Notes under the pieces: model-generated
What the model was told of the DNA's origin: nothing
What the model saw: only the letters and a program-made list of their open reading frames with translations
Databases searched by the model: none
NCBI RefSeq assembly: GCF_007004065.1
Contig: NZ_VFSV01000006.1
Coordinates: forward strand, 100,971 to 164,970
Reading direction: 5' to 3'
Source of the DNA: Palleronia caenipelagi
Lineage (GTDB): Bacteria > Pseudomonadota > Alphaproteobacteria > Rhodobacterales > Rhodobacteraceae
DNA length: 64,000 bases
Position numbers and translations under genes: made by a program
Shown here: one piece after another, positions 28,239 through 36,904 of the stretch
Numbering within the stretch: the stretch's first letter is position 1
How the letters are laid out: every line of letters begins with the position of its first letter

Positions 28239-29592
28239 CCGCAAGACCGCCGAGGGACGTTTCCTTGTACTTTTCGCTCATATCGCGGCCCGTCTGGCGC
28301 ATGGTCTCAATCGCCGAATCAAGGGGCACGAAATGGGTCCCGTCACCGCGCAGGGCCAGCGACGCAGCACCGACGGCCTTCATCGCGCCCATGCCGTTGC
28401 GTTCGATGCAGGGCACCTGCACCAGCCCGCGCACCGGATCGCAGGTCATGCCCAGATGGTGCTCCAGCGCGATCTCGGCCGCGTTTTCGATCTGCTCCGG
28501 CGTCCCGCCCATCACGGCACAAAGCCCCGCCGCCGCCATGGCTGCCGCACTGCCCACCTCGGCTTGACAGCCGCATTCCGCACCGCTGATCGAGGCATTG
28601 TGCTTGATCAGCCCACCAATCGCGCCTGCGGTCAGCAGGAACTCTGGCACAAGCCGCTCGGTCCCGCCGGGCACGTGGTCGAGCCAGTAACGTATGGTCG
28701 CAGGGATCACTCCCGCCGCCCCGTTGGTGGGTGCGGTCACGACCCTCCCCCCCGCGGCGTTCTCCTCATTCACCGCCATGGCGTAGGCCGAGAGCCAGTC
28801 CATCGCCAGATGGGGCTGGCTGATGTTGCGCCCGTGCTCTTCACGTAAGGTGCGCCCAAGCACACCGGCACGGCGTTTCACGTTCAGACCTCCGGGCAGG
28901 ATGCCGTCCGCATCCAGCCCCCGGTCCATGCAGGCGCGCATCTCGGTCCAGATCCGCTTCAGCCCATCATCCAGCGCGGCACGAGACATGCGGCTGAGCT
29001 CGTTGGCGCGCTTCAGCCCGGCGATGCTCTTCCCCTCACGGGCGCACATCTCCAGCATCTCGGCGGCCGATTTGAACGGATAGGGCACAGGCGCGCCGTC
29101 ATCCGTATTGGCGCCCTCCGCCAGCTCTTCGGCGGTCAGAACAAAGCCCCCGCCAACCGAGTAATACACCTCGCGCACGATGACATCGCCCTGCGCATCA
29201 AGGGCAAACAGCTCCAGCCCGTTGGCATGGCCGGGTAAGGGTGTCTCATAGTCGAACACCACATCTTCTGAGGGCTGCAACCGCAGGGTCCCGAGGCCCT
29301 CCGGAGTGACAATGCCCTCACGGGTGATCCGGTCAAGCTCAGCATCCCCGGCGTCACGGTCGTACTCCGCCAGCGTCATCCCCGCCAGCCCGAGGATCAC
29401 CGCCCGGTCAGTGGCATGCCCCTTACCAGTAAAGGCCAAAGACCCGCAGAGCCGCGCCCGCAGCCCCCGCACATCAAACGCCTGATGGCGCAAGAGGTCG
29501 AGGAACCGCTCAGCAGCCACCATTGGCCCCATCGTGTGAGACGAGGACGGACCCATGCCGACCTTAAAGACGTCCAGAACGGAAACGAACAT
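28219..29592 (-). CDS. sdaA: L-serine ammonia-lyase (iron-sulfur type, single chain)
   Basis: A 457-residue serine dehydratase that makes pyruvate and ammonia from L-serine with a 4Fe-4S cluster. The beta domain opens with [20 protein letters not shown]; the alpha domain holds the cluster cysteines in [22 protein letters not shown] and VQVPCIERN. Its length fits the fused one-chain form. The start at 29592 gives the usual MFVSVLDVF. Its stop lies inside the convergent thiN gene, a 20-bp tail-to-tail overlap. Confidence 0.95.
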   Translation of the reverse strand: MFVSVLDVFKVGMGPSSSHTMGPMVAAERFLDLLRHQAFDVRGLRARLCGSLAFTGKGHATDRAVILGLAGMTLAEYDRDAGDAELDRITREGIVTPEGLGTLRLQPSEDVVFDYETPLPGHANGLELFALDAQGDVIVREVYYSVGGGFVLTAEELAEGANTDDGAPVPYPFKSAAEMLEMCAREGKSIAGLKRANELSRMSRAALDDGLKRIWTEMRACMDRGLDADGILPGGLNVKRRAGVLGRTLREEHGRNISQPHLAMDWLSAYAMAVNEENAAGGRVVTAPTNGAAGVIPATIRYWLDHVPGGTERLVPEFLLTAGAIGGLIKHNASISGAECGCQAEVGSAAAMAAAGLCAVMGGTPEQIENAAEIALEHHLGMTCDPVRGLVQVPCIERNGMGAMKAVGAASLALRGDGTHFVPLDSAIETMRQTGRDMSEKYKETSLGGLAVNVPNC

Positions 29593-29694
29593 GAGAGACC
29601 CTCCGAATTTGACGGAAGCCCTACCGGTTGCGACGAGTACACCGGAGATCGAAAGCGACTCTTTTTGATCCAAGCCGCTCTTTCCGGCGCGGAA

Positions 29695-29712
29695 ATCACC
29701 CGTTCGGGTGAT
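29695..29712. repeat. perfect 18-bp inverted repeat upstream of sdaA
   Basis: ATCACCCG-TT-CGGGTGAT lies in the 189-bp gap between divergent sdaA and the small secreted protein gene. There is no T tract, so an operator is as likely as an RNA hairpin. The rest of the gap shows nothing I recognise. Confidence 0.4.
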
Positions 29713-29781
29713 GAGCCCCCGTCCAACGTACTCTTACACTGGGCATATGTTTGACGACTTGACGGTATCAGGAGAACGTCG

Positions 29782-30210
29782 ATGAAAAGGCTTCACACGC
29801 TCCGCACCGCAGCCCTTGCTGTGATCTGTCTGGGTTTACCCACACTTGCAACCGCCGGCTTCGCGATTGAGATCGAGCCAGGCCCTTGCATCACGGGACC
29901 TGGAATCGTGACCTTCGAATACCTTATGCGAAATGAAGGATCCCGGCCCGGCACCCTGAGCAGCAGCTTCGAGTTCACTTACTCCGGACGAACCTATTCG
30001 GCCGCAGGTGACACAGTTTATCTCAGCCCCGGAGACTCTTGGAGGACGCGGAAATCCATGCGCCTCCGGATATTGCGCGGGGTCCCCCAAGAGGTCGATT
30101 TGGAAATTCACGCCGTCGGGCCCGATGGCGGCGGAGCGACGGGCACGCGAATTTGGAACTGTGACGTCAGGCAAAAGAAGACCGCGCCGAAACTGAACTT
30201 TGGAAACTGA
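29782..30210 (+). CDS. small secreted hypothetical protein
   Basis: A 142-residue protein with a clear Sec signal peptide (basic MKRLHTLRT, hydrophobic core, cut after LATA near residue 25). The mature part looks beta-rich, of immunoglobulin-like type, with two cysteines (in EPGPCITG and IWNCDVR) able to form one disulfide in the periplasm. I recognise no family. It is divergent from sdaA and 68 bp upstream of rpiA, and is probably its own unit. A GGAGAACG motif precedes the ATG. Confidence 0.7.
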   Translation: MKRLHTLRTAALAVICLGLPTLATAGFAIEIEPGPCITGPGIVTFEYLMRNEGSRPGTLSSSFEFTYSGRTYSAAGDTVYLSPGDSWRTRKSMRLRILRGVPQEVDLEIHAVGPDGGGATGTRIWNCDVRQKKTAPKLNFGN

Positions 30211-30278
30211 TCTGCGGCAGGCGTGGCCTTCCAGCGCAGGGGAGACTATAGGGGCCGCAGACCAGCCGGAGGAGCCTC

Positions 30279-31061
30279 ATGTCTGCGAACCTGTCCCCCA
30301 TCGATGCCGCCAAATACGCCGCCGCCCGCAAGGCTTGTGACTACGTAGAGAGCGGCATGAAGATCGGTCTCGGCACCGGCTCCACCGCCGCCTGGCTGGT
30401 CCGGTGCCTCGCCGAAATGGTCCGCGAGGACGGGTTGAAGATCACCGGCGTGCCGACCTCCTCGCGCACCGCCGAAATGGCGCAGGCCGCCGGCATCCCG
30501 ATCACCACGCTGGACGAAGTCGGGCGGCTCGACCTGACCATCGACGGGGCCGACGAGGCCGATGGCAACCTGACGCTTATCAAGGGCGGCGGTGGGGCGC
30601 TGTTGCAGGAGAAGATCGTCGCGACCGCCTCGGAGCGGATGATCGTGATCGCGGACACAACCAAGCGCGTCGAGACACTGGGCGCTTTTCCGCTGCCCAT
30701 CGAAGTGGTGCGGTTCGGCTGGAAGAGCACCCGCGAGGCCGTGGCCGAGATCCTTTCTGCGGCAGACGTGATGGACACGAAAATTACCCTGCGCGAGGCG
30801 GACGGACAGCCCTATGTCACCGACGAAGGACACCACATTCTCGATCTGCACCTCGGCCGCATCGGCGCGCCCGGTCGACTGGCCCAGAGCCTTCTGTCCC
30901 TCCCGGGTGTGGTCGAGACGGGGCTATTCATTGATATCTGCGACGTACTGATCACCGGTCACGGCGACGGGCGCGTCGAGATCCGCGACCTTGATGCAGG
31001 CACCGTGACCGAGGATCGCGTGACCCTCGGAGCGGACGACAACATTTTCCGCGCTCTCTGA
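30279..31061 (+). CDS. rpiA: ribose-5-phosphate isomerase A
   Basis: A 260-residue isomerase linking ribulose 5-phosphate and ribose 5-phosphate in the pentose phosphate and Calvin-type pathways. GLGTGSTAAWLV (phosphate loop), TIDGADEAD, and the catalytic region IKGGGGALLQEKIV are intact. GGAGGAG precedes the ATG. The stop codon is followed within 3 bp by the terminator of the convergent porin-like gene. Confidence 0.96.
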   Translation: MSANLSPIDAAKYAAARKACDYVESGMKIGLGTGSTAAWLVRCLAEMVREDGLKITGVPTSSRTAEMAQAAGIPITTLDEVGRLDLTIDGADEADGNLTLIKGGGGALLQEKIVATASERMIVIADTTKRVETLGAFPLPIEVVRFGWKSTREAVAEILSAADVMDTKITLREADGQPYVTDEGHHILDLHLGRIGAPGRLAQSLLSLPGVVETGLFIDICDVLITGHGDGRVEIRDLDAGTVTEDRVTLGADDNIFRAL

Positions 31062-31063
31062 TA

Positions 31064-31098
31064 CAAAAAAACGCCCCGACCATCTGGATCGGGGCGCT
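31064..31098 (-). terminator. terminator of the MipA/OmpV gene
   Basis: On the minus strand, AGCGCCCCGATC / GTCGGGGCGT pairs round a short loop and runs into seven T residues (31064-31070). It lies 24 bp after the MipA/OmpV stop and may also slow rpiA transcripts from the other side. Confidence 0.85.
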
Positions 31099-31121
31099 GA
31101 TTTGCAGAACCGTTATTCGGA

Positions 31122-31913
31122 TCAGAAGTCCAGTGTGATCCGGCGAATCACCCGGAACCGGATGCCGTACTGGTCGTCATCGCCTTCTTCGACAATCGGG
31201 CTATCATCGGCGTCGCCGACGAACTTGTCGTAGCTGATCGCGCCTTCAAGGCTCCAGTTGTCGTTGATCAGATACTCAGCGCCAAATTCCACACCAGCCG
31301 TCACCAGACCACCATCGGCGTCATAAGCATCGAACTGGCTGCGGGCCGCTTCATCGTCGGACACGCTGAAATAGGCGTCGGCAAAGTCATCGTCACCAAT
31401 CAGGAAACGCGGACCCGCGAGCAGGGTCAGGCGGTCATTGGGGTGCATCTTGAAGTCGGCGCCCAGCTCACCAACGAAACCTTCGTGACCTGCAAAGCCG
31501 TAGCGCAGGTCAGCATAGGCATCGAAATTGTAGGACTGATACGCAACGCCCATGCCCAGCTCGTAGGTCGCGTCGACGTCATCGAGCCCTTCGAGTTCGT
31601 CCTCGTCATCCGAATCCCGCTCGCCGATATAGGCGAAAGACGCGCGCAGGCGAAATCCTTCGGGCTGGCTGTTCGGGTCGAGCGATCCAAACCGCAGCGG
31701 ACCGACATTCGCGTATTCCAGCCGGAACGTGCCGGACGGTCCGACTTCGTAGTCGTCGGACCCATAATATTTCGGGCTGTAATTCATGCCGAGACCGGCA
31801 GAAATCACAAGATCCGGGGTTCCAGCCTGAGCCACAGGAGCCTGGTAGGTCTCCTGAGCGTGGGCGGCAGATCCGGCGGCGACAAGGCCAGCGATGAACG
31901 CGAGGTGTTTCAA
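31122..31913 (-). CDS. MipA/OmpV-family outer membrane protein
   Basis: A 263-residue outer membrane beta-barrel protein. A signal peptide (MKHLAFIAGLVAAGSAAHA, then QETYQ) leads into alternating amphipathic strands, ending with the aromatic C-terminal residue of barrels (RRITLDF). MipA/OmpV proteins act as small porins or scaffolds for murein enzymes. I choose a TTG start at 31913: GGAG lies 8 bp upstream and it alone puts the signal peptide at the N-terminus. The open frame runs to 32108 without similarity. Confidence 0.82.
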   Translation of the reverse strand: MKHLAFIAGLVAAGSAAHAQETYQAPVAQAGTPDLVISAGLGMNYSPKYYGSDDYEVGPSGTFRLEYANVGPLRFGSLDPNSQPEGFRLRASFAYIGERDSDDEDELEGLDDVDATYELGMGVAYQSYNFDAYADLRYGFAGHEGFVGELGADFKMHPNDRLTLLAGPRFLIGDDDFADAYFSVSDDEAARSQFDAYDADGGLVTAGVEFGAEYLINDNWSLEGAISYDKFVGDADDSPIVEEGDDDQYGIRFRVIRRITLDF

Positions 31914-32052
31914 CTCACATACTCCAAGGGTGTTGCCCTCATACATAGTCGCTGCGGCGCAGCTTTGAAACGTACAAGCTGAATTATTACCATTTATCGC
32001 GCCTTTTTCATGCCACATTTGCAACGCTGCAACAGCCGAGTATAGGAATGGA

Positions 32053-32493
32053 ATGCTTAACGATCTGCTACGCCGTCTCACCACCCCAACGCCCGAACCT
32101 CTCGGCATGTCCGACGCGCGTCTGGCGCTGGCCGCATTGCTGGTCCGCGTCGCCAGGGCCGATGCCGACTACGCCGCGACAGAGCGCGCCCGGATCCTGA
32201 AAATTCTCAGCAACCGCTACAACCTCGACGCGCTAAAGAGTGAAGCGCTGCTGTGCGAAGCCGAATCGATCGAGGCAGACGCCCCGGATACCGTTCGCTT
32301 TACCCGCGCGATCAAGGACGCGGTCCCCTACGAGGACCGGATCGGCGTCATCGAGGCGTTGTGGCAAGTCGCTCTGGCCGATGGCAACCGTGACGCAGAA
32401 GAGGACGCACTGTTGCGGATGGTTGCCCCGATGCTGGGGGTGAATGACCGCGAGTCGAACCTTGCGCGTCAAAGGGTTGCTCCGAAGGGATAG
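32053..32493 (+). CDS. TerB-family protein
   Basis: A 146-residue all-helical protein of the TerB/DjlA-N type, with the repeated pattern LALAALLVRVARADADYAATE and, later, ALWQVALADGNRDAEEDALLRM, where acidic residues in the helix turns may bind metal. TerB domains occur in tellurite resistance operons but also singly, with unknown roles. No other ter genes are near. It lies 67 bp upstream of the ABC importer genes, on the same strand. Confidence 0.86.
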   Translation: MLNDLLRRLTTPTPEPLGMSDARLALAALLVRVARADADYAATERARILKILSNRYNLDALKSEALLCEAESIEADAPDTVRFTRAIKDAVPYEDRIGVIEALWQVALADGNRDAEEDALLRMVAPMLGVNDRESNLARQRVAPKG

Positions 32494-32560
32494 AGAGGGA
32501 TGACTTGCCTTTCCCGGTCGGATCAGTCCTAATCTGCCGTAGACAAAAACCGGAGACTTC

Positions 32561-33352
32561 GTGACAGAGACCACCGCCTCCCCCGCCGAGCTGCCCGTCC
32601 TCGAAGTGCGCGATCTGCACAAGAGTTACGGCAATCTGGAAGTCCTGAAAGGTGTCGATCTCACGGCGCGCAAAGGATCCGTGATATCACTGATCGGTTC
32701 ATCCGGATCCGGAAAATCGACCCTCCTGCGGTGTTGCAACCTGCTTGAGGACAGTCAGGGCGGCGAGATTCTGTTTGAGGGCGAACCCGTGCGTTGGCGG
32801 GGTCAGGGCGCGGACCGCCATCCCGCGGACGCGAAACAGGTGACCCGCATCCGAACGAACCTGTCCATGGTGTTCCAGAGCTTTAACCTCTGGGCGCATA
32901 TGACAATTCTGCAAAATGTCATGGAAGCCCCGGTGAAGGTTCTCAAGCGCGACGCGGGCGAGGTCGAGCAGGCCGCCCGCGCCTATCTTGGCAAGGTGGG
33001 CATCGCGGACAAAGCAGACCGTTACCCCGCTGAACTTTCCGGCGGCCAGCAGCAGCGCGCCGCCATCGCGCGAGCGTTGTGCATGGAGCCGCGAGCGTTG
33101 TTGTTCGACGAACCAACGTCGGCGCTCGACCCGGAGCTGGAGCAAGAGGTTGTGCGGGTGGTCCAGTCACTGGCGCAGGAAGGCCGGACCATGGTTCTGG
33201 TGACCCATGACATGAAGATGGCGGCCGATTGTTCGGACCACGTCATTTTCCTGCATCAGGGACTCATCGAGGAGGAGGGACCGCCCGATCAGCTGTTTGG
33301 TCAACCTAAAAGCGATCGCCTCCGTGGATTCTTATCGTCAACGGCGGCATGA
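32561..33352 (+). CDS. polar amino acid ABC importer, ATPase subunit
   Basis: A 263-residue ABC ATPase of the HisP/GlnQ group. Walker A GSSGSGKST, Q-loop VFQSFNLWAHMT, signature LSGGQQQRAAIARAL, Walker B ALLFDEPTSALDPE and the His switch LVTHD are intact. It begins with GTG, 6 bp after GGAG. It drives the importer formed by the two permeases at 34254 and 35108, with the binding protein at 33475. The histidine/lysine/arginine group is the closest family, but the amino acid taken up is not certain. Confidence 0.94.
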   Translation: MTETTASPAELPVLEVRDLHKSYGNLEVLKGVDLTARKGSVISLIGSSGSGKSTLLRCCNLLEDSQGGEILFEGEPVRWRGQGADRHPADAKQVTRIRTNLSMVFQSFNLWAHMTILQNVMEAPVKVLKRDAGEVEQAARAYLGKVGIADKADRYPAELSGGQQQRAAIARALCMEPRALLFDEPTSALDPELEQEVVRVVQSLAQEGRTMVLVTHDMKMAADCSDHVIFLHQGLIEEEGPPDQLFGQPKSDRLRGFLSSTAA

Positions 33353-33474
33353 CGTTGGGGAAACCTGACTAAATGGATCGCGGTTTGTGCAGATCTCTTG
33401 CCAAAACGGGCGATTCCCATAAGCCTTCGGACCACCAAACGCGGAACACACCGCGAAGACACTAGGGAGATACC

Positions 33475-34197
33475 ATGAAACGCATCCTTTTGGGCACCGC
33501 CCTTTTGGCCGCCTCGGTCGTGACCGCCAGCGCGCAGGACGTTATCCGCCTCGGCACCGAGGGCGCCTACCCTCCGTACAACTTCATCGACGACAGTGGC
33601 GAAGTGGCGGGCTTCGAGCGGGTTCTGGGCGATGAGCTCTGCAAGCGCGCCGAACTGACCTGTGAGTGGGTGACCAACGACTGGGATTCGATCATCCCGA
33701 ACCTCGTCTCCGGCAACTACGATGCCATCATCGCCGGCATGTCCATCACCGCCGAGCGCGCGGAAAAAATCGCCTTTTCGCAGAACTACGTGCCCCCGTC
33801 GCCCTCCGCCTACGTGGGTCTGACCGAGGATGCGGACACCACGGGCGGTGTTGTGGCCGCGCAGACCGGCACCATTCAGGCCGACCACGTCACCAGCACG
33901 GATGCGAGCCTGCTGGAGTATCCGAACCCCGAGGAAGTCGTTGCCGCAGTGCGCTCCGGCGAAGCGGACGCCGCGCTGGCGGACAAGGACTTCCTGACGC
34001 CCTTTGTCGAGAACGACGGCGACCTGATGTTCGTAGGCGATGATGTGCCGCTGGGTGATGGGATCGGCATGGGCTTCCGCCAGTCCGATGACGAGACCCG
34101 CGCCAAGTTCGACGCTGCCATCCAGTCCATGAAGGATGATGGAACTCTGAAAGCCCTCATCACTGAGTGGCTGCCCGATTCGCCGAACTTCGACTGA
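33475..34197 (+). CDS. polar amino acid ABC importer, periplasmic binding protein
   Basis: A 240-residue solute-binding protein of family 3. The signal peptide (MKRILLGTALLAASVVTASA) is cut before QDVIRLG. The amino-acid site shows EGAYPPYNFID, NDWDSIIPNLVSGNYDAIIAGMSIT with the alpha-carboxylate-binding pattern, and ALADKDFL. Its likeness to lysine/arginine/ornithine and histidine binders suggests a basic amino acid. A strong GC hairpin after its stop probably holds down read-through, so this subunit is made in excess over the permeases. Confidence 0.93.
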   Translation: MKRILLGTALLAASVVTASAQDVIRLGTEGAYPPYNFIDDSGEVAGFERVLGDELCKRAELTCEWVTNDWDSIIPNLVSGNYDAIIAGMSITAERAEKIAFSQNYVPPSPSAYVGLTEDADTTGGVVAAQTGTIQADHVTSTDASLLEYPNPEEVVAAVRSGEADAALADKDFLTPFVENDGDLMFVGDDVPLGDGIGMGFRQSDDETRAKFDAAIQSMKDDGTLKALITEWLPDSPNFD

Positions 34198-34203
34198 TCT
34201 TTC

Positions 34204-34227
34204 GGGGGCGCCCGACCCGGCGCCCCC
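34204..34227 (+). terminator. hairpin between binding-protein and permease genes
   Basis: A perfect 9-bp stem GGGGGCGCC/GGCGCCCCC with a 6-nt loop stands 6 bp after the binding protein stop. Without a T run it probably acts as a partial terminator or an RNA stabiliser, giving more binding protein than permease. Confidence 0.55.
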
Positions 34228-34253
34228 GTTGCTCTGACGCGGAGACCTGAGCC

Positions 34254-35111
34254 ATCTTTTCCTACTGCGCCGATCCCTCAACCCTGAGCACCCTGGCCTG
34301 GTTCAGCTGCTACCTCACCACGGGCAAGCTCTTCGCGTTCTACACCTCCTTCGGCACGGTGATGATCCTGCTTGCCGTCACCGCCCCCGCAGCGCTCCTG
34401 TTCGGATTCGGCGGTGCCGTCGCGGCCCGGTCCCAGATCCTGCCCCTGCGCCTCTTTGGTAAGGGCTATACCTCGATCGTGCGGGGCGTCCCCGACATCG
34501 CCTTCTTCCTGTTCTTCGTCATCGCACTCGATCAGGGCATCGAATGGACACGTCACCAGATCGTTTGCCCCGACTGGACCGAGGCGATCCGGCAAGGATC
34601 GGATTTCCTCGTCTGCCCCGAGGCCAAGACCCCGTCGGGCAACGCCCCCCAATGGATCCATGAGATCTACGGGTTTGCCATCGCTGTGCTGACCTTTGCC
34701 ATCGTCTTCGGGGCCTTTGCCGCCAATGTGCTTTACGGTGCGATGCAGGCCATTCCTCGCCCACAAATCGAAACGGCCGCCGCATACGGCATGAGCCAGC
34801 GCCAAACCTTCCGCCGGATCATCGTGCCGCAGATGTGGGTGTACGCGCTACCGGGTCTCGGCAATCTCTGGATGATCCTCGTCAAGGCCACCCCGCTGCT
34901 GTTCCTCCTCGGCATCGAGGACATCGTCTACTGGGCACGGGAACTCGGCGGGACCAAAACTCCGGGCTTCACCGATTATCCCCATGGGGACTGGCGCATG
35001 TGGTATTTCTTTGTCTTGCTGGTGTTTTACCTCGCCCTGACCCGCGTCTCTGAGGTCGTCCTCGAACGCATCATGGCGCGGCTCACCTTCGGGCAGGCGG
35101 TAGCAAAATGA
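34254..35111 (+). CDS. polar amino acid ABC importer, permease 1 (apparent ATC start)
   Basis: A 285-residue inner membrane permease if counted from 34254, with about five helices and the EAA loop IETAAAYGMSQRQTFRRIIVP that contacts the ATPase. The N-terminal stretch xFSYCADPSTLSTLAWFSCYL appears to belong to the protein, but there is no ATG, GTG or TTG in frame before the GTG at 34356; an in-frame TGA lies at 34248. An ATC at 34254 stands 9 bp from a good GGAG. So either translation begins at ATC or the protein starts at 34356/34359, or a base is changed. It overlaps the next gene by 4 bp. Confidence 0.86.
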   Translation: MFSYCADPSTLSTLAWFSCYLTTGKLFAFYTSFGTVMILLAVTAPAALLFGFGGAVAARSQILPLRLFGKGYTSIVRGVPDIAFFLFFVIALDQGIEWTRHQIVCPDWTEAIRQGSDFLVCPEAKTPSGNAPQWIHEIYGFAIAVLTFAIVFGAFAANVLYGAMQAIPRPQIETAAAYGMSQRQTFRRIIVPQMWVYALPGLGNLWMILVKATPLLFLLGIEDIVYWARELGGTKTPGFTDYPHGDWRMWYFFVLLVFYLALTRVSEVVLERIMARLTFGQAVAK

Positions 35112-35914
35112 GCTGTCTTGAGACCATTCAGGCCTACGCCTTCCGCTCCGTCGGCTTCGGCGAGCGTCTGCTGCCCCGTGATGATTTCACCCTCTGCCAG
35201 CAATTCACCCTGATCGGCTCCGGTCTGATCTGGAATGTCTACTTTGCCGTCTGCGCGCTGGCCCTCGGGTTCAGCCTCGCGGTTGCGCTGGCCGTCGCGA
35301 AATCCAGCAAGACATGGGCGATCCGCAAACTGGCCGAATGGTTCATCCTGATCTTCCGGGGCTCACCGCTCTTTATCCAGTTTTTCTTCGCCTACTTCCT
35401 GTTCGTCTCACTCAAGTCGAGCATCCCCGCTATGGCCCCCTTCACCGCCGCGTGGCTGGGCGCGCTGGTGGTCCTGTTCCTCAACACGTCAGCCTATGCA
35501 GGCGAGATCTTCTACGGCGCGCTCAAGACCATCCCCCGCGGAGACATCGAGGCCGCAGACGCCTATGGCATGAGCGGCTGGACGAAGTTCCGCTCGGTGA
35601 CGTTCCCCACCATGTTGCGGCTCGCCTGGCCCGCATACACGAACGAAGCGATCTTCCTGTTCCACTCGACTGCACTGGTCTTCTTCTCCGGCTTCCCGGC
35701 GTGGCAGCAGAGGGGCGACGCGCTCTACTACGCGAACTACTTCGCGGATAAGACCTTCAATCCCTTCGTCCCTTACCCGATCCTGGCCTTCTTCTTCATC
35801 CTGCTGACACTGTGCATCGTTGGCTTCTTTGGCCGGATCTCAAAACGACTCAATCGCCATCTGCCGCAAGGCATACGCGTCCGGACGCGACCAAAGCCGA
35901 ATTTCTTTCGCTGA
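35108..35914 (+). CDS. polar amino acid ABC importer, permease 2
   Basis: A 268-residue permease with several membrane helices and the EAA loop IEAADAYGMSGWTKFRSVTFP. It pairs with permease 1 in the membrane, as HisQ/HisM do. Its ATG lies within the end of the upstream gene (4-bp ATGA overlap). A basic tail (RISKRLNRH...RVRTRPKPNFFR) closes it. The next 249 bp to 36163 are AT-richer than the surroundings and show no gene, terminator or convincing promoter. Confidence 0.92.
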   Translation: MSCLETIQAYAFRSVGFGERLLPRDDFTLCQQFTLIGSGLIWNVYFAVCALALGFSLAVALAVAKSSKTWAIRKLAEWFILIFRGSPLFIQFFFAYFLFVSLKSSIPAMAPFTAAWLGALVVLFLNTSAYAGEIFYGALKTIPRGDIEAADAYGMSGWTKFRSVTFPTMLRLAWPAYTNEAIFLFHSTALVFFSGFPAWQQRGDALYYANYFADKTFNPFVPYPILAFFFILLTLCIVGFFGRISKRLNRHLPQGIRVRTRPKPNFFR

Positions 35915-36163
35915 CGTACGTTAAATCCTGCGGCAGAAACTGGTCTGTTACGCAAAAGGCTCCGCAAAATTTCCGGCCCATTATCCGCCGAACCGGGCAG
36001 AAGTCGGTACGGTTGTTACTCGCCCCTTTACAAAGCTCTGCAATTCCCTCGGAAGTGCCTAAAAACGAATGATTAATTGGCACTCTTTTCCGAATGATCT
36101 TCTTTTGCTCTAATCCTGAATCCCACACCCTGACCGACATTCGACGGGATGTGGAGGGACAGG

Positions 36164-36904
36164 ATGACGGAGGGAGACGCAGATACCGCAGAATACCTGT
36201 TCGACGGCGATCATCTGCGCATGAGCTGGTTCGATGCGGGAAGGACCTTCCTGCTGGTTACTTTCGATCACTGGCAGCCCGATCGATCAGATTTCGGATC
36301 ATTCGAGAGATCCCAGTTCTGGACCAGACAGGGGGTCTCACAGCTACGCATCGGCACGCGGCACAACGACTGGTTTCTCAATCCGGAGACAGCCGAGATC
36401 GAATCTTTGCTCGCAGAATTTCGGCAAAGGTTCGAACGGGTCCATGCGCTTGCTTTCAGCATGGGCGGCTTTGGCGCGCTGCGTCTATCCAAAGCCCTGA
36501 ACGCAAACAGGATGCTCCTGTTTTCACCTCAGGCCTCCGTCTGGAGCGAAGATGTCCAGGACAGTTTCTGGTGCCGCGCCTACAAGGGCACTTTGGGTCG
36601 ATCTACGGGATTGCACGAGAGCCCGGTCAAGCGTGGGCAGTCCGGCACGCTGGTGTTTGATCCGGACAACAGAGATGACACACGGCACGCGAACCTCTGC
36701 GCCACTCTGTTTCCCAAACTTGAGCTCTGTCCAATCTCCGGATCCGGCCATTCCTTTTCCCGTTTGCTGTCTGTCAAAGGCTCGTTTGCCGCTGTACAAA
36801 AAGCCTCTCTGAAACTCGGCCGATGCGGTGATTTCCTGCGGAGCCGGTGCAAAGTTCTACAACCTGACGTGACCGTCAGCGCAGAACGGCCCCCGGGTTC
36901 ATGA
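36164..36904 (+). CDS. alpha/beta-hydrolase-like protein
   Basis: A 246-residue protein with an alpha/beta-hydrolase look. The nucleophile elbow is HALAFSMGGFGAL (Ser, without the usual first Gly), a candidate Asp lies in LVFDPDNRDD, and a candidate His in ISGSGHSFSRLL. No signal peptide or membrane segment is seen, and its substrate is unknown. The ATG at 36164 has GGAGGGACAGG just upstream; an ATG at 36149 is in frame but less well placed. Neighbouring codon use is less GC-rich, suggesting a later arrival. Its last 29 bp overlap the convergent dehydrogenase gene. Confidence 0.62.
   Translation: MTEGDADTAEYLFDGDHLRMSWFDAGRTFLLVTFDHWQPDRSDFGSFERSQFWTRQGVSQLRIGTRHNDWFLNPETAEIESLLAEFRQRFERVHALAFSMGGFGALRLSKALNANRMLLFSPQASVWSEDVQDSFWCRAYKGTLGRSTGLHESPVKRGQSGTLVFDPDNRDDTRHANLCATLFPKLELCPISGSGHSFSRLLSVKGSFAAVQKASLKLGRCGDFLRSRCKVLQPDVTVSAERPPGS

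Noticed and set aside
32053..32493. Tellurite resistance operon
   Set aside because: Only a TerB domain is present; no terA, C, D or E genes are near, so no resistance function is claimed.
36078..36093. TGGCAC resembling a sigma-54 promoter
   Set aside because: The second half needed (TTGCA at the right spacing) is missing; the match is chance.
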